Positions 15,209 through 22,011 of a stretch of 22,661 nucleotides of DNA are shown here, piece by piece. The stretch spans positions 1 through 22,661 of the forward strand of contig JAHFFS010000003.1 in NCBI GenBank assembly GCA_023247815.1, read 5' to 3'. Source of the stretch: Candidatus Omnitrophota bacterium. Lineage in GTDB: Bacteria > Omnitrophota > Gorgyraeia > Zapsychrales > JANLHA01. Both the position numbers and the translations under genes were made by a program. Numbering within the stretch: the first letter of the stretch is position 1; the number at the start of each line of letters is the position of its first letter. The notes under the pieces were generated by a model. That model made no database searches. It saw only the letters and a list, made by a program, of their open reading frames with translations, and had not been told where the DNA came from.

Positions 15209-15748
15209 TTATTTTGTTACCGATTTTCCTTGTTTTCGGCGAACGCGTTCATTGAGATAACGAATCCCTTTTCCTTTATAAGGCTCCGGCGGCTTGATCC
15301 CGCGAATAACCGCGGCCACCTGGCCAACGGCTGCTTTGTCAGTCCCGTCGATAACAATCGAAGTTGGTTTAGGAACAGCAATTTTTACTTCGGCCGGGAC
15401 CTCAAACTCAACCGGATGACTCAAACCTAAATTCATGGTCAATTTGCTTCCCTGGATTTGAGCGCGAAAACCAACCCCTTGGATTTCCAATTCCTTTCGA
15501 TGTCCTTTTGTAACACCTTCGAGGATATTCACAATCGTGGCACGGATGGTGCCATGATTCGCTCTTGATTGCTTGGTATCATTCGCCCGGCTCACGCGCA
15601 GTTGACTGTCCTTTTGCTCAACTTTAATGCCCTGCGGCAAAGTCAAAACCAGCTTGCCCTTAGGACCTTCAAATTTGACAGCATGCTGCTCTAAAGCAAC
15701 CTTGGCTTCTTTAGGAACCGCGACAACTATTTTACCGATTCTTGACAT
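15209..15748 (-). CDS. rplF: 50S ribosomal protein L6
   Basis: A 179-residue L6 with two tandem alpha/beta RNA-binding repeats; it lies near the sarcin-ricin loop and the factor-binding site. The diagnostic C-terminal IKPPEPYKGKGIRYLNE motif is present. GGTGA lies 6 nt or so upstream of the ATG. The gene follows rpsH by 6 nt and precedes rplR by 4 nt. Confidence 0.97.
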   Translation of the reverse strand: MSRIGKIVVAVPKEAKVALEQHAVKFEGPKGKLVLTLPQGIKVEQKDSQLRVSRANDTKQSRANHGTIRATIVNILEGVTKGHRKELEIQGVGFRAQIQGSKLTMNLGLSHPVEFEVPAEVKIAVPKPTSIVIDGTDKAAVGQVAAVIRGIKPPEPYKGKGIRYLNERVRRKQGKSVTK

Positions 15749-15754
15749 AGGGTT

Positions 15755-16150
15755 TCACCAAATATGACAGAGGACTTCGCCTCCGATGTTTTGCTTACGA
15801 GCTTCACGGTCGCTCAACACTCCCTTAGAGGTTGAAAGCACGGCCGTTCCCAAGCCACTTAACACGTACGGAACACGCGCGCCTTTCGCGTAATTCCGAA
15901 GCCCAGCTCTCGAGATGCGCTTGATCCCGATGATCGCCGGTTTTTTATTCTGATATTTCAAATAAACTTTGTACGTTCCCTGAACATTATTTTTCAACAA
16001 TCGAAAATCTTCGATATATCCATCTTGTTTGAAAATTTCTAAGACCTTTCCAATAAGCACTGACGCTGGGATATCAACCGTCGGCTTTTGCGCCTGCAGG
16101 GCGTTACGGATATTGGTTAACATATTAGCAATCGGGTCACTCAATGACAT
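15755..16150 (-). CDS. rpsH: 30S ribosomal protein S8
   Basis: A 131-residue S8, which binds the central domain of 16S rRNA. It begins MSLSDPIANMLTNIRNA and ends with the conserved DREARKQNIGGEVLCHIW segment. GAGGAA lies upstream. In E. coli S8 represses the spc operon at the start of the L5 gene; no equivalent hairpin at the rplE start could be recognised with confidence here. Confidence 0.97.
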   Translation of the reverse strand: MSLSDPIANMLTNIRNALQAQKPTVDIPASVLIGKVLEIFKQDGYIEDFRLLKNNVQGTYKVYLKYQNKKPAIIGIKRISRAGLRNYAKGARVPYVLSGLGTAVLSTSKGVLSDREARKQNIGGEVLCHIW

Positions 16151-16164
16151 GGATTCCTCTTTCT

Positions 16165-16350
16165 TTACCAGCTGGCTTTCTTAACGCCTGGGATTTCGCC
16201 TTTCCAGGCCAATTCTCGAAAACAGATTCGGCACAAGCCAAAACGTCGTAAAAACGCTCGCGTGCGCCCACAAATCCGGCAACGACGAATCGTGCGCGAT
16301 GAAAATTTTGGTTTCTTTAAGGCTTTATTGATCAGAGCTTTTCTTGCCAT
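16165..16350 (-). CDS. rpsN: 30S ribosomal protein S14, zinc type
   Basis: A 61-residue short S14 of the 30S head. C24, C27, C40 and C43 form the CxxC-CxxC zinc site that distinguishes the type-Z protein from the roughly 100-residue zinc-free paralogue. The C-terminus ELAWKGEIPGVKKASW is standard. It lies between rplE and rpsH as usual. Confidence 0.97.
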   Translation of the reverse strand: MARKALINKALKKPKFSSRTIRRCRICGRTRAFLRRFGLCRICFRELAWKGEIPGVKKASW

Positions 16351-16375
16351 AACTGACGGTTCCTCTTATTTATCT

Positions 16376-16921
16376 TCAATTTTTCCGAAAAGGCATGCCA
16401 AAAAGCCTTAACACTTCTAATGTTTGTTCCTGAGGCCCTTTGTTAAAAACAAAACTGATATCCATTCCCTGCGTGCGCTGCATTCTCCCGGTCTCGATTT
16501 CCGGAAAAATCGTCTGATCAACAATCCCCATGGAGTAGTTCCCCTTTTGATCAAAGGATTTTTGCGAAACCCCATTAAAATCGCGGATACGAGGCAGAGC
16601 GACATTAATGAACCTTTCTAAAAACTCATACATCCTAGCGCGACGCAATGTCACCTTACAACCAATCGGCAGACCTTCACGCAACTTAAAATTGGAGATC
16701 GCCTTCTTAGCTCGACGAACAAGCGGTTGCTGCCCGCAAATGGCCGCCAGGTCTTTCACCACCACGTCCATGATTTTGACATCATTGATGGCCACCCCAA
16801 CACCCATGTTGATGACAATTTTCTCTAAAACCGGCACTGCCATCGGGTTCTTGATGCCAAACTTTTCCTGCATCTTTTTGATAACTTCATTACGATATTT
16901 TTCTAAAAGCATTGGTTTCAC
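16376..16921 (-). CDS. rplE: 50S ribosomal protein L5 (GTG start)
   Basis: A 181-residue L5 that binds 5S rRNA and forms bridge B1b with S13. Family segments include KIVINMGVG, GLPIGCKVTLRR and the C-terminal LRLFGMPFRKN. The start is GTG at 16921, supported by AAGGAG 9 nt upstream; the ATG three codons later would be 18 nt from that site, too far. A GGGGAC-type inverted repeat lies in the 54-nt gap just upstream, before the ribosome-binding site. Confidence 0.95.
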   Translation of the reverse strand: MKPMLLEKYRNEVIKKMQEKFGIKNPMAVPVLEKIVINMGVGVAINDVKIMDVVVKDLAAICGQQPLVRRAKKAISNFKLREGLPIGCKVTLRRARMYEFLERFINVALPRIRDFNGVSQKSFDQKGNYSMGIVDQTIFPEIETGRMQRTQGMDISFVFNKGPQEQTLEVLRLFGMPFRKN

Positions 16922-16943
16922 TGTTTTAAACTCCTTGCATTAC

Positions 16944-16971
16944 GGGGACAGCCCCTAAAGGGACAGTCCCC
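16944..16971. repeat. GGGGAC...GTCCCC inverted repeat
   Basis: Outer arms GGGGAC (16944-16949) and GTCCCC (16966-16971) enclose an inner CCCT/AGGG pair, giving a compact cruciform-like element in the rplX-rplE gap. The centre also holds related ACAG...CAGT sequence. Similar pieces occur at 18121-18127/18151-18157 and near 4205-4226, so it may be a small dispersed repeat. Confidence 0.65.
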
Positions 16972-16975
16972 TGCG

Positions 16976-17287
16976 TCAAAACCCTTCCGCGGATTTCTTA
17001 CTGATCCGTTGCTTACTGCCATCCTTCAAGAAGGAAGCGCTGAATCTCGTCGGTTCATTGGTTTTTCGATCAATCAACATGACATTTGAAATATGAATAG
17101 CTGCCTCCCGCTCGACAAACCCTCCCTGCTGGTCCTGCTGAGTTCGTCGACGAGCTTTTTTGACAATATTGATTTTCTCAACCAGTAAACGATTCTCTTT
17201 GGGGAAAACCCTCATCACCTTACCGATTTTTCCCTTGTCCTTACCAACCAAGACTTTGACTTTATCATCTTTGCGAATTCGTAACAT
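16976..17287 (-). CDS. rplX: 50S ribosomal protein L24
   Basis: A 103-residue L24, a KOW-motif assembly initiator that binds the 5' region of 23S rRNA near the tunnel exit. The KOW region is KDDKVKVLVGKDKGKIGKV (residues 6-24), followed by ENRLLVEKINIVKK. Its ATG directly abuts the rplN stop (TAAATG) and GAGG stands 8 nt upstream, inside rplN, which points to coupled translation. Confidence 0.97.
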   Translation of the reverse strand: MLRIRKDDKVKVLVGKDKGKIGKVMRVFPKENRLLVEKINIVKKARRRTQQDQQGGFVEREAAIHISNVMLIDRKTNEPTRFSASFLKDGSKQRISKKSAEGF

Positions 17288-17656
17288 TTAGACAACCTCA
17301 GGGGCTAAAGAAATGATCTTCATAAATTCCAAATTTCGCAATTCCCGCGCGACCGGACCGAAAACGCGCGTACCGCGCGGATTGCCGGCATCATCGATCA
17401 GGACTAAGGCATTGGTATCAAAACGGACCGTCGTGCCATCCGAACGTTTGACTAAGGCCTTAGTGCGAACAACCACTCCCTTGGCCTTGTCTCCCTTTTT
17501 GATCGCTGAATCCGCCGCGACTTCTTTGATGTTAACGCGCACAATATCACCCAGTTTGGCCCATAGTCTTCCTTTGCTGTGAAGAACCCCGATCAATGAC
17601 GCTTTGCGGGCCCCGGAATTATCCGCGACATTAAAAATTGATTTCAAGATCAACAT
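17288..17656 (-). CDS. rplN: 50S ribosomal protein L14
   Basis: A 122-residue L14 of exactly the usual length, on the 50S interface where it forms bridges with 16S rRNA and is the docking site of the silencing factor RsfS. The NVADNSGA start and the NPRGTRVFGPVARELR end are diagnostic. Only a weak purine run precedes the ATG. It lies 8 nt after rpsQ. Confidence 0.97.
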   Translation of the reverse strand: MLILKSIFNVADNSGARKASLIGVLHSKGRLWAKLGDIVRVNIKEVAADSAIKKGDKAKGVVVRTKALVKRSDGTTVRFDTNALVLIDDAGNPRGTRVFGPVARELRNLEFMKIISLAPEVV

Positions 17657-17664
17657 GGTGTCTT

Positions 17665-17919
17665 CTACTTTCTAATGATTTCCGTGATCATCCAAGTCTT
17701 AGTTTTCGAAATGGGGCGCGTCTCCATAATGCGAACCTGGTCGCCGCATTTCGCTTCATTTTTCTCGTCGTGGGCCTTATATTTTTTTGCCCGGCGGACG
17801 GTCTTAAGATATTGCGCGTGTTTGGCCGACCAGCGCACCTGCACAACCCTGGTCTTGTCCATTTTAGCGCTGACAACTTCTCCAACTAAAAATTTCCTTT
17901 GATTAACTCTTTCGGTCAT
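17665..17919 (-). CDS. rpsQ: 30S ribosomal protein S17
   Basis: An 84-residue OB-fold protein binding the 5' domain of 16S rRNA. GEVVSAKMDKTRVVQV and the GDQVRIMETRPISKTKTW segment are characteristic. I placed the start at ATG 17919, which matches the family N-terminus; an ATG six codons earlier (17937) is possible and neither has a strong ribosome-binding site. It overlaps the end of rpmC by 17 nt. Confidence 0.94.
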   Translation of the reverse strand: MTERVNQRKFLVGEVVSAKMDKTRVVQVRWSAKHAQYLKTVRRAKKYKAHDEKNEAKCGDQVRIMETRPISKTKTWMITEIIRK

Positions 17920-18109
17920 TTTCTTTCGCTCTTTCATTGAGGATCGTTAAGATTCGCGCCACAGTCCTTTTGATCTGCTTGAACTGGGACGGTTTTTCCA
18001 CCCGGCCAATTTTGCGCTGATAACGCAAATCAAAAAGATCTTTCTTTAAGTTTTTTTCCTTTTGCGCCAGATCATCACTGGCCAAGATTCTTAATTCCTT
18101 AATTTTCAT
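17903..18109 (-). CDS. rpmC: 50S ribosomal protein L29
   Basis: A 68-residue helical-hairpin protein at the tunnel exit beside L23, contributing to docking of nascent-chain factors. MKIKELRILASDDL and the family core DLFDLRYQRKIGRVEKPSQ are typical. It is separated from rplP by a 124-nt gap filled by heptad array C, then overlaps rpsQ. Confidence 0.95.
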   Translation of the reverse strand: MKIKELRILASDDLAQKEKNLKKDLFDLRYQRKIGRVEKPSQFKQIKRTVARILTILNERAKENDRKS

Positions 18110-18140
18110 ATCTTATCCTTTGGGGACAGTATCAAAGTGA

Positions 18141-18210
18141 CACGTCTTAAGTCCCCAGTTTCAAGTATTTTTTTACCTGAAACTTGAAACTTGTAACCTG
18201 AGACTTGTTA
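18141..18210. repeat. Heptad hairpin array C
   Basis: Ten consecutive 7-nt units in perfect phase: left CACGTCT, TAAGTCC, CCAGTTT, CAAGTAT; a T-rich central unit; right CCTGAAA, CTTGAAA, CTTGTAA, CCTGAGA, CTTGTTA. Arms AGTTTCAAGT (18157-18166) and ACTTGAAACT (18182-18191) are perfect 10-bp inverted copies. A TGGGGAC (18121-18127) and GTCCCCA (18151-18157) pair overlaps the left half. The array lies in the 124-nt gap between rplP and rpmC. Confidence 0.9.
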
Positions 18211-18233
18211 CTTTCCAGGACATCCCCGGTCCA

Positions 18234-18650
18234 TCAATGCTGCGCTCTGATAACAAATTTTGTTCTCACCGGCAGTTTGAAAGCTGCCAAACGAAAAATC
18301 TGCCGGGCAAATGATTCTGGTACACCGCCCAATTCCATGACAATCGCCCCTCTTTTCACCGGAGCAACCCAATGCGACAAATCACCTTTGCCTTTTCCCA
18401 TGCGGGTCTCCGCCGGTTTTTTTGTCACCGGCTTATAGGGAAAAGAATTGATCCAAAGCTTCCCCGATCCTTGCGTCTTACGGGAGATGACCAAACGGCA
18501 CGCTTCCAACTGATTCGACTTGACCAATCCATTTTCCAAAGCCTTCAATCCAAATTCACCAAAATTCAAACGGCCGCCGCGAGTGGCAATGCCTCTATTT
18601 TTCCCTTTTTGCGCTTTACGGTATTTAACCCGTTTAGGCATTAACGACAT
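18234..18650 (-). CDS. rplP: 50S ribosomal protein L16
   Basis: A 138-residue L16, which lies next to the A-site tRNA and the peptidyl transferase centre. PKRVKYRKAQKGKNRG at the start and the KKPAETRMGKGKGDLSHWVA signature (about residues 78-97) are diagnostic. ATG 18650 has GAGGAG 9 nt upstream; ATG 18641 is an alternative. It overlaps the end of rpsC by 17 nt. Confidence 0.97.
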   Translation of the reverse strand: MSLMPKRVKYRKAQKGKNRGIATRGGRLNFGEFGLKALENGLVKSNQLEACRLVISRKTQGSGKLWINSFPYKPVTKKPAETRMGKGKGDLSHWVAPVKRGAIVMELGGVPESFARQIFRLAAFKLPVRTKFVIRAQH

Positions 18651-19326
18651 GACTCGGCTCTCCTCTTTTTACTCGATGTGCCATTTCGCGATTTTTTTCC
18701 CTGATGATGTCACCTTTATAAAGCCAGGTCTTGACCCCAATCACGCCATAGGTTGTAAACGCCTCAGCAAAACCATAATCCACGTCGGAACGCAACGTCT
18801 GCAACGGAAGTTTCCCCTCACGATAAGTCTCGGCGCGCGACAACTCAGCCCCTCCGAGCCGTCCCGATACTTTGATCTTAACGCCTTTAACACCCGATTG
18901 GATGGATTGATCAATCGCTCGTTTGATGGCCCGACGAAACGCAACCCGTTTTTCCAACTGAAAGGCCACATTCTGCGCGACCAACTGTGCTTCTAAGGCC
19001 GGATTCTTGATTTCAATGATATCAACAGCACATTCTTTCGTCGTAATTTTCGCCAACTGCTCTTTCATCTTATCGATATCGGCACCCCGACGACCAATCA
19101 CCACACCAGGTCGAGCGGACGCGATTTTGATCTTGACTTGATTCGTTAATCGTTCAATGATGACATACGAAACCGCGGCCTGCGCGAATCGCTTTTTGAT
19201 GAACTCACGAATTCGATAATCCTCAACAACATTTTGGGCATAGTCTTTACGGTCCGCGAACCACAAACTCCGCCAATTTCGATTGATGCCAATACGTAAA
19301 ATATAAGGATGAACTTTTTGTCCCAC
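18634..19326 (-). CDS. rpsC: 30S ribosomal protein S3 (GTG start)
   Basis: A 230-residue S3 at the mRNA entry pore. It has the N-terminal region, a type II KH domain (with the VVIGRRGADIDKMKEQL loop near residues 75-91) and the S3 C-terminal domain. It begins GQKVHPYILRIGINR. The start is GTG at 19326, with AGGAG 6 nt upstream; no ATG is available nearby. Heptad array D lies immediately upstream, from 16 nt before the start codon. Confidence 0.96.
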   Translation of the reverse strand: MGQKVHPYILRIGINRNWRSLWFADRKDYAQNVVEDYRIREFIKKRFAQAAVSYVIIERLTNQVKIKIASARPGVVIGRRGADIDKMKEQLAKITTKECAVDIIEIKNPALEAQLVAQNVAFQLEKRVAFRRAIKRAIDQSIQSGVKGVKIKVSGRLGGAELSRAETYREGKLPLQTLRSDVDYGFAEAFTTYGVIGVKTWLYKGDIIREKNREMAHRVKRGEPSHVVNA

Positions 19327-19341
19327 CAGATACTCCTCTCA

Positions 19342-19448
19342 CATGTCGCAAGTGACAAGTCTCAAGTTGCAAGTCCCAAGTCGCAAGTAACATGTAACTT
19401 GGGACATGAGACTTGCGACCTGAGACCTGAAACTTGCAACTTGAAACC
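19342..19448. repeat. Heptad hairpin array D (clearest copy)
   Basis: Fifteen 7-nt units without a break: eight left units (CATGTCG, CAAGTGA, CAAGTCT, CAAGTTG, CAAGTCC, CAAGTCG, CAAGTAA, CATGTAA; 19342-19397) and seven right units (CTTGGGA, CATGAGA, CTTGCGA, CCTGAGA, CCTGAAA, CTTGCAA, CTTGAAA; 19398-19446). The switch between halves keeps the 7-nt phase. The core is fixed and the last two bases vary. GTCGCAAGT and ACTTGCGAC are a perfect 9-bp inner pair. It fills most of the 137-nt rplV-rpsC gap. Confidence 0.93.
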
Positions 19449-19463
19449 TTAAAATTTCCATCA

Positions 19464-19796
19464 TTATGACTTCAAATCCAATTCAACCTTCAAATGGGTT
19501 GTCCGCTTCAATATGGGCGCTGCTCGTCCAAAACTCGCTGCCCGGAACCGTTTCCACATCGGCCCTTGATCCGCGGTGATTTTAGAAATATAAAGCTGTT
19601 CTTCACTCAATCCTTTTTGCTTGGCATTGCTGATCGCCGAATTCAGGACCTTGGCAACATAAGTACTCGGCCCTTTGTTCACGTGCGTCAATGTGACCAA
19701 TGACGAGCTCACATCTTTCCCACGGATCAGGTCAATGACCAACCGCACTTTTCGCGGTGTCAATCTGAGATATCTTCCTTCTGCTTTTGCGATCAT
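19464..19796 (-). CDS. rplV: 50S ribosomal protein L22
   Basis: A 110-residue L22, whose hairpin lines the constriction of the peptide exit tunnel. AEGRYLRLTPRKVRLVIDLIRGK and the C-terminal FGRAAPILKRTTHLKVELD are diagnostic. I used ATG 19796: an upstream in-frame ATG at 19856 would add 20 residues translated from heptad array E and does not match the family. No Shine-Dalgarno-like sequence precedes 19796; the nearest upstream sequence is the array edge 18 nt away. Confidence 0.95.
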   Translation of the reverse strand: MIAKAEGRYLRLTPRKVRLVIDLIRGKDVSSSLVTLTHVNKGPSTYVAKVLNSAISNAKQKGLSEEQLYISKITADQGPMWKRFRAASFGRAAPILKRTTHLKVELDLKS

Positions 19797-19813
19797 CGCT
19801 TTTGAATGTTTGT

Positions 19814-19886
19814 AAAGTCTCAGGTCGCATGTCTCAAGTCTCAAGTAACATGTCACTTGAGACCTGAAGCTTGCAACTTGTAACTT
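19814..19886. repeat. Heptad hairpin array E
   Basis: Ten 7-nt units in phase: left AAAGTCT, CAGGTCG, CATGTCT, CAAGTCT, CAAGTAA, CATGTCA; right CTTGAGA, CCTGAAG, CTTGCAA, CTTGTAA, then CTTA. TCTCAAGT and ACTTGAGA pair across an 8-nt loop, and the stem continues with one mismatch. It occupies the rpsS-rplV gap from 3 nt after the rpsS stop to 18 nt before the rplV start. Confidence 0.9.
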
Positions 19887-19888
19887 AC

Positions 19889-20176
19889 CTACGTTTTATC
19901 CGCGGCCTTCTTCGCTTTAACCCCGCCGTGCTTTTTAAATGTGCGCGTGGGAACAAATTCTCCAAACTTATATCCCACCATATTTTCCGTGATGTACAAC
20001 GGCAGATGTTTGCGGCCATCATGAACCGAGACTGTAAACCCAACAAAATCCGGAAGAACAGTTGAGTTACGCGACCAGGTCTTGATGGGTTCTCGAGAAC
20101 CACTGTCCATTCGCTGCTTGAGTTTTTTTAACAGGGCTTCTTCAATGAAAGCGCCTTTTTTGACTGATCGTCCCAT
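19889..20176 (-). CDS. rpsS: 30S ribosomal protein S19
   Basis: A 95-residue S19 of the 30S head, partner of S13. MGRSVKKGAFIEEALLKK at the start and the HDGRKHLPLYITENMVGYKF segment (about 54-73) are standard. AAGGAC lies upstream of the ATG, near the rplB stop 3 nt away, so the two are probably coupled. The stop is followed almost at once by heptad array E. Confidence 0.97.
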   Translation of the reverse strand: MGRSVKKGAFIEEALLKKLKQRMDSGSREPIKTWSRNSTVLPDFVGFTVSVHDGRKHLPLYITENMVGYKFGEFVPTRTFKKHGGVKAKKAADKT

Positions 20177-20179
20177 TGC

Positions 20180-21016
20180 TTATTTTGTCCTTCGTTTTAT
20201 AATAAACTGAGTTGAATATTTTCGTTTCCGTCGGGTTTTTAGACCTTTGGACTTCTGCCCCCACGGTGATACCGGATGCGGGTTGCCTTGAGGGGCTTTT
20301 CCTTCTCCGCCGCCGTGCGGATGATCAACCGGATTCATCGCGGCCCCGCGCACGTGACCTCGTCGACCTAACCAGCGCGAACGACCGGCCTTGCCGATCG
20401 ATATGGTTTCATTCTCAACATTGCCCAACTGCCCAATCGTCGCCCGGCAGGCTCCAGAAAACCGACGGATTTCACTCGAAGGCATTCGAACGTGAACAAA
20501 TCCGCCATCCCGAGCCACCAACTGCGCCGACGTACCAGCTGAACGAACTATCTGTCCACCCTTGCCGGGCTGCAATTCCAAATTATGGACCGGCGTTCCT
20601 AAAGGGATCTTTTGCAACGGCATGCAGTTCCCTGCCCGAATCTCAACATCTTTTTCCAGAGTGCTTATCAATTGATGACCCACCTGCACCTCCAAAGGTG
20701 CCAAGATATAATTTTTTGTTCCATCCGCGTACTGAACCAAAGCGATGCGGGCTGTTCGGTTAGGATCATATTCAATGGCCACAACTTGGCACTCAGCGTC
20801 GATCCGATCCCGCTTAAAATCAATGAGCCGGTACATGCGCTTGTGCCCACCGCCGCGAAAACGCATCGTGATCCGGCCGTAAACATTACGTCCGCCGGTC
20901 TGTTTTAACGGCCGCAATAAAGATTTTTCCGGTGTCGACTTCGTGAGTTCGACAAAGTCCGAAATCGCGGCATGTCGCAGCCCATTCGTTGTCGGTTTAA
21001 ATTTCTTGATTCCCAT
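20180..21016 (-). CDS. rplB: 50S ribosomal protein L2
   Basis: A 278-residue L2, required for subunit association and peptidyl transferase activity. It has the N-terminal OB-like part, the SH3-like part, and the NPVDHPHGGGEG loop holding the conserved catalytic-centre histidine, followed by a basic tail. The start ATG 21016 matches the family (GIKKFKPTTNGLRHAAISDF). Heptad array F begins only 4 nt upstream and no Shine-Dalgarno sequence is present, so initiation must rely on coupling or on the array RNA itself. Confidence 0.97.
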   Translation of the reverse strand: MGIKKFKPTTNGLRHAAISDFVELTKSTPEKSLLRPLKQTGGRNVYGRITMRFRGGGHKRMYRLIDFKRDRIDAECQVVAIEYDPNRTARIALVQYADGTKNYILAPLEVQVGHQLISTLEKDVEIRAGNCMPLQKIPLGTPVHNLELQPGKGGQIVRSAGTSAQLVARDGGFVHVRMPSSEIRRFSGACRATIGQLGNVENETISIGKAGRSRWLGRRGHVRGAAMNPVDHPHGGGEGKAPQGNPHPVSPWGQKSKGLKTRRKRKYSTQFIIKRRTK

Positions 21017-21020
21017 GACT

Positions 21021-21107
21021 TATGTCTCACGCTTCAGGTTACATGACTTAAGTCGCCAGTCTCAAGTCTCAAGTTTCATGTTACTTGAGACTTGTCACTT
21101 GGGACTA
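21021..21107. repeat. Heptad hairpin array F
   Basis: Twelve 7-nt units in phase: nine left-type (TATGTCT, CACGCTT, CAGGTTA, CATGACT, TAAGTCG, CCAGTCT, CAAGTCT, CAAGTTT, CATGTTA) and three right-type (CTTGAGA, CTTGTCA, CTTGGGA). CAAGTCTCAAGT (21063-21074) and ACTTGAGACTTG (21083-21094) form a perfect 12-bp stem with an 8-nt loop, the same arms as array A. It fills the rplW-rplB gap from 2 nt after one gene to 4 nt before the next. Confidence 0.92.
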
Positions 21108-21109
21108 TA

Positions 21110-21388
21110 TTACGTTACATCAATCTTCTGGCCCTCTTTGAGGGTCACAATGGCCTTCTTCCACGGCGATGTTTTTCCAAATTCCTGACGCACGCGTTTG
21201 AGTTTATGCGGCATCACCATGGTATTGACCTGAGCTACTTTTACGTTATAAATCTCCTCGATGGCATTTTTGATTTCCATTTTATTGGCCTGGGAAGCGA
21301 CTTGAAAAAAATATTTGCGCTTAGCCTCTAACATCGTGGCTTTTTCCGTCCGTACCAACGTTTGAATGATGTCATAACTTGTCTTCAT
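21110..21388 (-). CDS. rplW: 50S ribosomal protein L23
   Basis: A 92-residue L23 at the tunnel exit, the docking point for trigger factor and SRP. TLVRTEKATMLEAKRKYFFQV near the start and the VNTMVMPHKLKRVRQEFGKTSPWKKAIVTL half are typical. Its ATG overlaps the rplD stop by 4 nt (ATGA), so translation is coupled. Heptad array F follows 2 nt after the stop. Confidence 0.96.
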   Translation of the reverse strand: MKTSYDIIQTLVRTEKATMLEAKRKYFFQVASQANKMEIKNAIEEIYNVKVAQVNTMVMPHKLKRVRQEFGKTSPWKKAIVTLKEGQKIDVT

Positions 21389-22011
21389 GATTGGATCCGT
21401 TTGATAAGGGCGGTAAACGCCGATTTTGTTAATAGCAAAGTTTGATTTTTTAAGACATCATAAGCGCTGACGTCAAAAGAACGCATCAGCGATAAACGCG
21501 GAATATTTCGGCTCACCAAACGCACGCTGTCATCGCACCCGTCGAGTAAAAAAAGCGTTTTTCCTTGAACGTTAAGTTCTTTTAAAATTTTTGCGAAATC
21601 TTTTGTCTTTAAAAATTTTTCTTTCCATTCTTCGACACAGATCATCTTTTCATCTTTGATCTTGGCCTTCAAACTTTCTCTTAAGGCAATTCGCCGAATT
21701 TTTTTCGGAAGTTCAAAGGAAAAATCACGCGGATGAGGGCCAAAAATCGTACCGCCGCCCTTCCATAACGGTGAACGGTTGGAGCCGGCGCGCGCCCGTC
21801 CGGTTCCTTTCTGACGAAACGGCTTTTTCCCACCGCCGGAGACATAGGCACGCTCTTTGGTTTGTACTGTCCCTTGACGCAAAGCGGCTTGATATTTCAA
21901 AAGCGCTTGATGCAAAAGGGAGACGTTGACATGACCTTCAAAAATATCTTGAGGCAGATCCAACTTTTCCTGCTCTTTTCCGTTTTTACCTAAAATCGCG
22001 ATTGCCTTCAT
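21385..22011 (-). CDS. rplD: 50S ribosomal protein L4
   Basis: A 208-residue L4, whose extended loop (about residues 45-95, GGGKKPFRQKGTGRARAGS) reaches the exit-tunnel constriction opposite L22. In E. coli L4 also represses the S10 operon. The globular C-terminal part is complete. It overlaps rplC upstream and rplW downstream by 4 nt each (ATGA at both ends). Confidence 0.97.
   Translation of the reverse strand: MKAIAILGKNGKEQEKLDLPQDIFEGHVNVSLLHQALLKYQAALRQGTVQTKERAYVSGGGKKPFRQKGTGRARAGSNRSPLWKGGGTIFGPHPRDFSFELPKKIRRIALRESLKAKIKDEKMICVEEWKEKFLKTKDFAKILKELNVQGKTLFLLDGCDDSVRLVSRNIPRLSLMRSFDVSAYDVLKNQTLLLTKSAFTALIKRIQS

Noticed and set aside
19342..19448. Possible CRISPR array
   Set aside because: Units are 7 nt with no spacers of constant length, the array is palindromic overall, and no cas genes are nearby.
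19797..19856. 20-residue N-terminal extension of L22
   Set aside because: It would be translated from heptad array E and does not match the L22 family N-terminus.
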